Source: Planctomycetales bacterium
GTDB lineage: Bacteria > Planctomycetota > SBBH01
Length of the DNA stretch: 5,083 nucleotides
Reading direction: 5' to 3'
Assembly: GCA_005239795.1 (NCBI GenBank)
Contig: SBBH01000070.1
Coordinates: 1 to 5,083 of the forward strand
This document shows, one piece after another, positions 1 through 5,083 of the stretch. The notes below the pieces were generated by a model. It did no database searches. It worked only from the letters and a program-made list of their open reading frames with translations, and was not told where the DNA came from. The translations under genes and the position numbers were made by a program. Each line of letters starts with the position of its first letter. Within the stretch, counting starts at the first letter, position 1.

Positions 1-1
1 C

Positions 2-2860
2 TTCATCGCCGCCGTCTTCTTGTCGCTCCTGCCGATCTACGGTTCAAACGTCCTGGGACTTCCGGAGGACAAAGCGCGCTCGCTCGCCGTGATCCTGGCC
101 GTCGGCGTCGGCGCGGGCTCGGTCCTAGCGGGAAAGCTCTCGGGGGGCAGGGTCGAACTGGGCCTCGTGCCGCTGGGGGCGATCGGGATGGGGCTGGCGA
201 CCCTGGACATGGTGTTCACGGGGCCCGAGACGCGCCTCGTGGCGGGCTGGCCGGTGCGCACGATCGCGGACCTGGCGATTCTGGGCGCCGCCTCGGGGTT
301 CTACCTCATCCCGCTCTCCTCCCTCCTGCAACAGCGCAGTCCCGAAGGGGAAAAAGGACGCCTCATCGGCTTCTCGAACATCCTCTCTTTCGCGGCGATG
401 CTGGCCGGGTCCCTGGCGATCCTGACCTCGAACCGCCTGGGCCTTCTGACGCGCGAAATCTTCCTGGCGCTCGCCTTCGTGACCTTGGCCGGAACGGCCT
501 ACGTGGTGTGGCTGCTGCCGGACTTCCTGGTGAGGCTTGTCGTCTGGATCCTGACCAACACGATCTACCGGATCCGCACGATCGGCCACGAGAACATCCC
601 GCGGCGCGGGGGCCTTTTCATCTGCAACCACGTCTCCTGGGTGGACGCCTTCCTCGTCGCAGCCGCGAGCGGCCGGATGGTCCGCTTCATGATGTGGCGC
701 CCGTTCTGCGAGGCGAAAGGGCTCCGGGGATTCTTCCGGCGGATGCACGTGATCCCGATCGCGGCGACCGATCCCCCCCGCAAGACGGTGGAATCGCTCG
801 CCGAAGCCCGGCGCGAGATCGAAAAGGGACACATCGTCTGCATCTTCGCCGAGGGGTCGATCACGCGGACGGGAAACCTCCTGAAATTTCGCCGGGGGTT
901 CGAGCGGATCGTCGAGGGGCTCGATGCCCCCATCGTGCCGTTCTTCCTCGACGGCGTCTGGGGAAGCCTCTTCAGCTTCGAGGGGGGGCGCTTCCTCTTC
1001 AAATGGCCCAAGCATTTCCGCTACCCCGTCACGGTCCTTTTCGGCGCGCGGCTCCCTTCGACGGCCACGGCGTTTGACGTGCACCAGGCCGTCCAGGATC
1101 TCTCGACGGAGGCCTCGGGACTGCGCAAATATGATCAGAAACCGATCCCCGTTTCTTTTCTGCGCACCGCCAAGCGCCGATGGAAGCGCCCATTCGCCGC
1201 CGATTCCTTCCGCCAGCGCCTCACCTTCGGCCACGCGCTCGTGGGGGCGATCCTCCTCAAGAAATCCCTCTACGGAAAGCTCGCCCCGCGGGACGCGGGG
1301 TCCCCAGAGAACGTCGGGATCCTCCTTCCACCCTCCGCAGGGGGCGTGCTCGCCAACCTCGCGACCCTCTTCGCGGGGAAAACCCCCGTCAACCTCAACT
1401 ACACCGCTTCCCCTGAGGCGTTCCGGCACGCGATCCAGACGGCCCGGATCCGCCGCGTCGTCACCTCGAAGACATTTCTCGAAAAACTCGGAGCGGACCT
1501 CCCCTGGGAGAATGTCGAACGGATCTTCCTGGAGGAGAAAGTCACGGCCCTCCCCAAGACCCGGGCTGCCGCGGCATATGTCCTCTGCCGGGTGCTTCCG
1601 GCCGGGTGGGCGGCCAGGATTTTTCTCGACGGGGACTTGGGCAACGTCGACGCGGTCGCAACGATCCTCTTTTCGAGCGGCTCGACAGGGCTTCCCAAGG
1701 GCGTGGTCCTCACCCACCACAACGTGCTCTCCAACATCGAGTCGCTCCGCCAGGTGTTCACCCTCACGCAGGACGACTGCGTCCTGGGGGTCCTCCCCTT
1801 CTTCCATTCCTTCGGGTTCACGGCGACCTTGTGGCTTCCGGCGGTCGCGGGAATCGCGGCCGTCTATCACGCCAACCCCCTCGATGCCAAAACCATCGGG
1901 CGGCTGGCCCGGGAGCATGGCGCGACAATCCTTTTGGCGACCCCGACATTTCTGTCGTCCTATCTGCGCCGCGTCCCCCCGGAGGATTTCAAGACGCTGC
2001 GGCGCGTCTCGGTCGGCGCGGAGAAACTCACGGAACCTATCCGAAAAGAGTTCACCGAGAAATACGGCGTCGAGCCGCTCGAGGGATACGGCTGCACCGA
2101 GTGCGCCCCCGTCGTCTCTCTCAACATCCCGGACGTGGAGGAAGGGGGGCGCCGGCGCCAAGTGGGGAACAAGCCCGGCACGATCGGCCAGCCCCTCCCC
2201 GGCATCTCGGTGCGGGTCGTGGACCCGGAGAGCCGCACCCCCCTCCCTCCCGGCACGGAAGGATTGCTTCTCGTGAAGGGCCCCAATGTGATGCGGGAGT
2301 ACCTGAACGATCCCGCACGCACCGCCGAAGTCCTTGTGGACCTCCCGGGGGCTTCCTGCTCCCCCCTTCTTTCAAACCACGAACCACAAACCACGAACCA
2401 CGATCTACGATCCACGAATCTCTGGTACGTCACCGGCGACATCGCGAAGCTCGACGAGGACGGGTTCCTCACGATCACGGGCCGCCTCGCGAGGTTTGCG
2501 AAGATCGCCGGCGAAATGGTGCCGCTCGGGAAAATCGAGGAGGCGATCCTGGAGGCGATCGCGGAATCGAAAAACGCACAGCCTCCCCTGAGCGAAGCTC
2601 CCAGCGACGGCCAGGACGAGCCGAAGAACCCTCCCCTCTGCGTCACCTCCGTCCCGGACGAAAAAAAGGGGGAACGAATCGTGGTCCTTTACCGCAAGGG
2701 GACGCTCGACCCGGCCGAGGTCTGTCAGAAACTCTCGGGAGCAGGGCTTCCCAACCTGTGGCTCCCCCGGCCCGAAAACTTCAAGGAAACTCCCGAGATC
2801 CCGCTTCTGGGGACCGGCAAGATCAATCTGCGCAAAGCGCGGGAACTCGCCCGAGGATAA
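2..2860 (+). CDS. aas: MFS-PlsC-acyl-ACP synthetase fusion (LplT-Aas type), 5' end missing
   Basis: The reading frame is open at the left edge, so the true start lies outside; 952 residues are visible. Visible residues 1 to about 180 are hydrophobic helices of a major-facilitator transporter, ending with a Q-Q-R-S-P-E-G loop as in LplT-like flippases. Residues about 185-370 form a PlsC acyltransferase: NHVSWVD gives the H-x4-D motif (H210, D215), followed by EGSITR (from 284) and VPFF. From about 400 there is an AMP-forming acyl-ACP synthetase: SSGSTGLPKG (558), YGCTE (696), WYVTGD (TGD at 811) and GTGK with the expected catalytic lysine at 940. By family knowledge, such fusions flip lysophospholipid across the inner membrane and reacylate it with acyl-ACP. 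All motif residues I looked for are intact, so it is probably functional. Two insertions, just before WYVTGD and about 50 residues later, are atypical. It converges on gpmA with a 3-base gap. Confidence 0.92.
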   Translation, partial: FIAAVFLSLLPIYGSNVLGLPEDKARSLAVILAVGVGAGSVLAGKLSGGRVELGLVPLGAIGMGLATLDMVFTGPETRLVAGWPVRTIADLAILGAASGFYLIPLSSLLQQRSPEGEKGRLIGFSNILSFAAMLAGSLAILTSNRLGLLTREIFLALAFVTLAGTAYVVWLLPDFLVRLVVWILTNTIYRIRTIGHENIPRRGGLFICNHVSWVDAFLVAAASGRMVRFMMWRPFCEAKGLRGFFRRMHVIPIAATDPPRKTVESLAEARREIEKGHIVCIFAEGSITRTGNLLKFRRGFERIVEGLDAPIVPFFLDGVWGSLFSFEGGRFLFKWPKHFRYPVTVLFGARLPSTATAFDVHQAVQDLSTEASGLRKYDQKPIPVSFLRTAKRRWKRPFAADSFRQRLTFGHALVGAILLKKSLYGKLAPRDAGSPENVGILLPPSAGGVLANLATLFAGKTPVNLNYTASPEAFRHAIQTARIRRVVTSKTFLEKLGADLPWENVERIFLEEKVTALPKTRAAAAYVLCRVLPAGWAARIFLDGDLGNVDAVATILFSSGSTGLPKGVVLTHHNVLSNIESLRQVFTLTQDDCVLGVLPFFHSFGFTATLWLPAVAGIAAVYHANPLDAKTIGRLAREHGATILLATPTFLSSYLRRVPPEDFKTLRRVSVGAEKLTEPIRKEFTEKYGVEPLEGYGCTECAPVVSLNIPDVEEGGRRRQVGNKPGTIGQPLPGISVRVVDPESRTPLPPGTEGLLLVKGPNVMREYLNDPARTAEVLVDLPGASCSPLLSNHEPQTTNHDLRSTNLWYVTGDIAKLDEDGFLTITGRLARFAKIAGEMVPLGKIEEAILEAIAESKNAQPPLSEAPSDGQDEPKNPPLCVTSVPDEKKGERIVVLYRKGTLDPAEVCQKLSGAGLPNLWLPRPENFKETPEIPLLGTGKINLRKARELARG
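2375..2416 (+). repeat. Heptanucleotide tandem repeat inside aas
   Basis: Six consecutive 7-base units are visible: AACCACG, AACCACA, AACCACG, AACCACG, ATCTACG, ATCCACG. The array is 42 bases, or 14 codons, and keeps the aas frame. It is translated as a seven-residue repeat, NHEPQTT then NHDLRST. It lies in a segment between AEVLVDL and WYVTGD where acyl-ACP synthetases normally have only a few residues. The first four units are nearly identical and the last two have drifted. It resembles in type the short tandemly repeated heptanucleotides described in cyanobacteria, but I do not claim common origin. Confidence 0.85.
2576..2635 (+). other. Second probable insertion in the aas synthetase C-terminal domain
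   Basis: Between the A8-like region (GEMVPLGKIEEAI) and the conserved VPDEKKGERIVVLY segment, this protein has about 20 extra proline- and acid-rich residues (AQPPLSEAPSDGQDEPKNPP). As I recall the family, only a short stretch lies here. The DNA contains GAGCGAAGCTC, a 4-bp stem with a GAA loop. The segment stays in frame and is probably a surface loop. The boundaries are estimates. It could be ordinary linker variation rather than an inserted element. Confidence 0.35.
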
Positions 2861-2863
2861 CAG

Positions 2864-3610
2864 CTACTTCTGATCGGCTTGCCGGGCGACCGCTTCGGCG
2901 GCGCGCTGGGCCGCCTCGGGATCTCCGAGATAATCATGGCGCATCGGCTTCAAGTTCTCGTCGAGTTCATAGACCAGGGGAATCCCGGTCGGAATGTTGA
3001 GATTCACGATCTGGTCCGGCGCCGTCCGGTCGAGCTCCATCGTGAGCGCCCGGAGGCTGTTCCCATGTGCGCAGATCAAGACCCTCCCGCCGGCCTGGAT
3101 GAGGGGCGCGATCTCGCGTTGCCAACAGGGAAGGAAGCGAGCCACGGTGTCTTTCAGGGATTCCGTGCGCGGGAGCTCCTCCGGCGGGATGCGCGCGTAG
3201 CGCGGATCGTTCCCGGGAAAGCGCGGATCCCCCTCCGGCAAGGGGGGCGGCGGGATGTCGAAACTGCGCCGCCAAAGCTTCACCTGCTGGGCGCCGTACT
3301 GGGCGGTCGTCTGGCCCTTGTCCAGCCCCTGCAGGGCCCCGTAGTGGCGCTCGTTCAAGCGCCAGGAGGTTGCCACGGGGATCCAGGCCTGGTCCATCGC
3401 ATCGAGCGCGAGCCACAACGTATGAATCGCGCGCTTCAGGTACGACGTGTAGGCGATGTCGAAAGAGAACCCCTCCTTCTTGAGGAGCTCCCCCGCCGCC
3501 TTCGCCTCCGAGCGCCCATGCTCCGTGAGATCGATGTCGGTCCACCCCGTGAAGCGGTTCTCAAGGTTCCAGGTGCTTTGCCCGTGGCGGAGAAGAACTA
3601 ACTTGTGCAT
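2864..3610 (-). CDS. gpmA: 2,3-bisphosphoglycerate-dependent phosphoglycerate mutase
   Basis: This cytoplasmic enzyme interconverts 3-phosphoglycerate and 2-phosphoglycerate in glycolysis and gluconeogenesis. The ATG at 3610 gives 248 residues, matching the family's usual length of about 250. A TTG eight codons upstream would only add a non-conserved extension. The histidine phosphatase signature LLRHGQSTWN sits at residues 6-15, with H9 the expected phosphohistidine. RLNERHYGALQG (84-95) carries the conserved catalytic Glu87 and the substrate loop. CAHGNSLRAL (180-189) supplies the second histidine, H182. NIPTGIPLVYEL and the YLGD tail are typical of the cofactor-dependent form. No key residue is missing. 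No strong Shine-Dalgarno precedes the ATG. The upstream same-strand dehydrogenase ends 59 bases away, so co-transcription is possible but not shown. Confidence 0.97.
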   Translation of the reverse strand: MHKLVLLRHGQSTWNLENRFTGWTDIDLTEHGRSEAKAAGELLKKEGFSFDIAYTSYLKRAIHTLWLALDAMDQAWIPVATSWRLNERHYGALQGLDKGQTTAQYGAQQVKLWRRSFDIPPPPLPEGDPRFPGNDPRYARIPPEELPRTESLKDTVARFLPCWQREIAPLIQAGGRVLICAHGNSLRALTMELDRTAPDQIVNLNIPTGIPLVYELDENLKPMRHDYLGDPEAAQRAAEAVARQADQK

Positions 3611-3625
3611 GGAAACGCCACGGGC

Positions 3626-3653
3626 AAATCCCAAATCCCAATAAAAACAAAAA
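3626..3653. repeat. Short heptanucleotide repeat in the dehydrogenase-gpmA gap
   Basis: Two exact AAATCCC units (3626-3632 and 3633-3639) are followed by two decayed A-rich heptamers, AATAAAA and ACAAAAA. It occupies the leader of gpmA on the minus strand, ending about 16 bases before the gpmA ATG. It has the same 7-base period as the repeat inside aas but a different unit. Two exact copies alone are weak statistical support; the shared period is the reason for noting it. Confidence 0.45.
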
Positions 3654-3666
3654 CAGTGAACAACTG
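3642..3666 (-). terminator. Weak candidate Rho-independent terminator after the dehydrogenase
   Basis: Read on the minus strand just after the dehydrogenase stop, CAGT-TGTTC-ACTG can form a 4-bp stem with a 5-base loop. It is followed at once by TTTTTGTTTTT. The T-tract is good but the stem is short, and the T-rich part overlaps the A-rich tail of the heptamer repeat. It may only attenuate transcription into gpmA, or it may be chance. Confidence 0.3.
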
Positions 3667-3669
3667 CAT

Positions 3670-4701
3670 CTATCCGCCTTGATGAGGAAAAAGAATAACC
3701 TTTAGTGAATCTTTCGGTTCCGCAGTCAGGCGGAATCCCTCAAGGGCTTTTGAGAGCGGCAGTCGGTGAGTCACCATATCAGCCACTTTCACCTTTCTGT
3801 CTCGGATCAAGTTCATGGCGGAAATCAGATCCTCGCCGCTGGCGGCATAGGTGTTGATGAGCGTGATCTCATTTCTCCAAAGGTCCCAGAAGGGGATCGG
3901 GATCTCGGTGTCGGGCGACGTCGGCGCGAAAAAGAGCACCGTCCCACCCGGCTCGACCGAGCGCAGTCCCTGCTGGATCGCCCCCGCCGCGCCCGCGCAG
4001 GTGACCACAAGATCCGCCAAGTGTCCGCCGTTGGCAGCGCGCAGTTTTTCAGGCATGTCGTCAGAGGCCTTGAAAACGGCATCCGCCCCCAGGCGCCGGG
4101 CAGCGTTCAAGCGATAGTCGACGAGATCCGTCGCAAACACCCTCGAAGCCCCCTCGGCTTTGGCCAGCTGGATGTGCAAAAGCCCGGCCAGGCCGCTTCC
4201 GATCACGAGCACCGAGCGCCCTGAGCTGAATTTCGCGAACCGGTGCCCCTGGACGACGCATCCCAGCGGCTCGATGAACGACCCCTCTTCGAAGGAGATC
4301 GAATCCGGAAGCTTCAAGATCCCCCTCTCGACCTGAAGTTTCGGGACCCGGACGAATTCGGAAAATCCGCCCGGATCGAAATGCGTCGTGCGCAGGGTTT
4401 CACAGGTCGAGGGGTGGCCGTTTTGACAGCGCGGGCAACTTCCGCACGGGACATGGTGCGTCGCGAAAACACGGTCGCCCGGACGATAGGCCGTGACGCC
4501 GGCGCCCGCCTCTTCAACGACTCCCGCGATCTCATGTCCCAACACGAGAGGCGCCTTCTGGATCCGGTACCACTCCATGACGTCGGAGCCGCAGATCCCG
4601 GACGCCTCGATCCGGACCAGCACCTCGCCGGGACCGGGCCTCGGGCGAGGCCGCTCCTCGATCCGGACATCGGAATTGCGGTAATAGACCGCGACGCGCA
4701 T
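3670..4701 (-). CDS. Zinc-dependent medium-chain alcohol/polyol dehydrogenase
   Basis: This is a cytoplasmic NAD(P)-dependent oxidoreductase of the sorbitol/threonine dehydrogenase-like branch. It oxidises an alcohol or polyol to the ketone or aldehyde; the substrate cannot be read from sequence. The ATG at 4701 gives 343 residues, normal for the family. Catalytic zinc ligands are C37 (GICGSD), H56-E57 (GHEIAG) and E144 (IEPLG). Structural zinc cysteines are C86, C89, C92 and C100. The Rossmann nucleotide-binding motif is GSGLAG at 168-173. D192 (ATDLVD) sits where an acidic residue favours NAD over NADP. A TTG at 4725 would extend it by eight residues, but MRVAVYY is the usual family start. 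No good Shine-Dalgarno is seen. It starts 29 bases from the divergent hicA remnant and is followed by gpmA. Confidence 0.93.
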   Translation of the reverse strand: MRVAVYYRNSDVRIEERPRPRPGPGEVLVRIEASGICGSDVMEWYRIQKAPLVLGHEIAGVVEEAGAGVTAYRPGDRVFATHHVPCGSCPRCQNGHPSTCETLRTTHFDPGGFSEFVRVPKLQVERGILKLPDSISFEEGSFIEPLGCVVQGHRFAKFSSGRSVLVIGSGLAGLLHIQLAKAEGASRVFATDLVDYRLNAARRLGADAVFKASDDMPEKLRAANGGHLADLVVTCAGAAGAIQQGLRSVEPGGTVLFFAPTSPDTEIPIPFWDLWRNEITLINTYAASGEDLISAMNLIRDRKVKVADMVTHRLPLSKALEGFRLTAEPKDSLKVILFPHQGG

Positions 4702-4709
4702 GACCGCGA

Positions 4710-4715
4710 ATTGTA
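4710..4715 (-). promoter_or_regulatory. Candidate -10 box for the dehydrogenase gene
   Basis: On the minus strand the sequence reads GATACAAT, and TACAAT is one mismatch from TATAAT. It ends 8 bases before the dehydrogenase ATG, so a start site at the usual spacing would fall on or next to the ATG and give a leaderless mRNA. That would fit the lack of a Shine-Dalgarno. No convincing -35 hexamer lies 16-18 bases upstream, and that region is already hicA coding sequence. This is an inference from a single hexamer. Confidence 0.3.
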
Positions 4716-4730
4716 TCTTTCTCAAACTCG

Positions 4731-4912
4731 ATGAATCGAAAGAAGTTTCTTCTGCGACTGGCTCGCGGGGAGATGCGGAATGTTCCGTTTTCCGATTTCC
4801 GAAACCTCGTGGAGGGATATGGATTCAAATTGGCTCGAACCAGCGGCAGTCATCACATCTATGCGCATCCCGGAATCCGGGAGATCGTGAATCTCCAGGA
4901 AGTCGGCGGGGA
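4731..4912 (+). pseudogene. hicA: HicA-type mRNA interferase toxin, truncated by IS insertion
   Basis: The ATG at 4731 opens a frame reading MNRKKFLLRLARG, then VPFSDFRNLVEGYGF (18-32), ARTSGSHHIY (35-44) and IVNLQEVGG (52-60). This is the HicA pattern: a small dsRBD-fold toxin that cleaves mRNA, with the catalytic histidine in G-S-H (H41 here). Family members run on for about 20 more residues, typically through a K-P-Y-Q-I-R-Q-F-like helix. Here that part is absent because the sequence changes to an IS end at 4913, after 60 codons and two bases. An upstream in-frame stop at 4701-4703 excludes an earlier ATG. No antitoxin gene (hicB) is visible on its left, where the divergent dehydrogenase sits. 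The toxin is probably inactive, though a chimeric product is possible because the frame stays open. Confidence 0.8.
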
Positions 4913-4961
4913 TGACCTTGCCCCCTCAAACTGGTCCAGGGAATTGGTAGGCTGGGCCGGG

Positions 4962-4968
4962 AAGGAGG
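4962..4968 (+). promoter_or_regulatory. Strong Shine-Dalgarno for the IS OrfA
   Basis: AAGGAGG lies six bases before the ATG at 4975. It is the only strong ribosome-binding site in the window and it fixes the OrfA start. None of the chromosomal genes with visible starts has a comparable site. Confidence 0.8.
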
Positions 4969-4974
4969 GGTGGG

Positions 4975-5083
4975 ATGAAGAAGTGGAAGACGGCCGAGCA
5001 GATCGTGGAGATCCTGCGGGAAGGGGAGACGGTGGGTGTGGCCGAGACGTGCCGCAAGCATGCTATTTCGGAGCACACCTTCC
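4975..5083 (+). CDS. IS3-family transposase OrfA, N-terminal 36 residues only
   Basis: The frame starts MKKWKTAEQIVEILREGE and continues VAETCRKHAISEHTF to the edge. The pattern K-x-T-x-E-Q-I-x-x-I-L-R, then C-R-K-H-x-I-S-x-x-T-F, is the helix-turn-helix start of IS3-family OrfA (HTH_Tnp_1 type). This domain binds the element's terminal repeats. In this family a catalytic DDE protein, OrfB, is normally made by -1 frameshifting from OrfA; that part lies beyond the window. The start is set by the adjacent Shine-Dalgarno. Nothing suggests the element is broken in the part seen. Confidence 0.88.
   Translation, partial: MKKWKTAEQIVEILREGETVGVAETCRKHAISEHTF

Larger units (their letters stand above)
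4913..5083 (+). mobile_element. Left end of an IS3-family insertion sequence, runs off the window
   Basis: Homology to HicA stops exactly where TGACCTTGCCCCCTC begins. A 5'-TG followed by a C-rich stretch is typical of IS3-family terminal inverted repeats. An OrfA-like transposase start follows 62 bases in, a normal spacing for this family. The bases just left of the end are GGGA (4909-4912), a candidate for the direct target repeat. The right end, matching inverted repeat and duplicated target are outside, so the exact boundary is inferred from the loss of HicA similarity. The IS407/IS51-like group is my best guess from the OrfA sequence. Confidence 0.75.

Noticed and set aside
125..2161. 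Long 678-residue open frame on the minus strand opposite aas
   Set aside because: It is opposite a gene with clear MFS, PlsC and AMP-binding motifs. Its product is biased in arginine, glycine, aspartate and glutamate with no recognisable domain, as expected for a GC-rich antisense shadow.
2375..2416. CRISPR-like or direct-repeat regulatory array
   Set aside because: The units are only 7 bases, contiguous and without spacers, so this is a simple tandem repeat and not a CRISPR or an iteron array with spaced sites.
1606..3000. 464-residue plus-strand frame overlapping the aas end and gpmA
   Set aside because: It is a shifted frame of aas, rich in arginine and proline, with no motif. It crosses the convergent gpmA end.
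2879..3601. 240-residue plus-strand frame opposite gpmA
   Set aside because: The minus strand encodes a complete phosphoglycerate mutase with all catalytic residues; this frame is its antisense shadow.
3610..3670. Riboswitch or small RNA in the gap before gpmA
   Set aside because: The 59-base gap is taken up by the heptamer repeat, an A-rich tract and one weak hairpin, leaving no space for a structured aptamer.
4243..4734. 163-residue plus-strand frame opposite the dehydrogenase
   Set aside because: It is antisense to the zinc-binding half of the dehydrogenase and shows no family features.
4700..4915. 71-residue plus-strand frame overlapping hicA
   Set aside because: It overlaps the hicA frame out of phase, and the hicA frame carries the recognisable GSHH motif. 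This frame has no family pattern.

Overview
This is a GC-rich bacterial window, fully packed with genes and with no intergenic stretch over 100 bases. It looks like a contig from an uncultivated Gram-negative lineage. The grounds are an inner-membrane lysophospholipid-recycling fusion protein, small heptanucleotide repeats and an IS3-type element. I cannot name the phylum from the sequence.

Left to right: (1) Bases 2-2860, plus strand, hold the 3' part of a large fusion gene. It encodes the end of a major-facilitator transporter domain, a PlsC-type acyltransferase and an AMP-forming acyl-ACP synthetase, the LplT-Aas arrangement. Its synthetase domain carries two family-atypical insertions. 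One is a 7-bp tandem repeat translated in frame. (2) Bases 2864-3610, minus strand, encode a full-length 2,3-bisphosphoglycerate-dependent phosphoglycerate mutase (gpmA), convergent with the first gene and only 3 bases from it. (3) Bases 3670-4701, minus strand, encode a zinc-dependent medium-chain alcohol/polyol dehydrogenase. It lies upstream of gpmA in the same direction, and the 59-base gap holds a second heptanucleotide repeat and a weak terminator candidate. (4) Bases 4731-4912, plus strand, are the first 60 codons of a HicA-type mRNA interferase toxin, divergent from the dehydrogenase. (5) From base 4913 to the right edge is the left end of an IS3-family element that has cut hicA, with the start of its OrfA at 4975.

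The genes do not form one pathway. Aas repairs membrane phospholipid, gpmA serves glycolysis and gluconeogenesis, and the dehydrogenase has an unknown alcohol or polyol substrate. The hicA/IS junction marks the edge of an accessory, mobile region that continues to the right. I see no convincing new multi-gene system. The most notable points are the coding-compatible heptanucleotide repeat inside aas and the fresh-looking IS disruption of a toxin gene.
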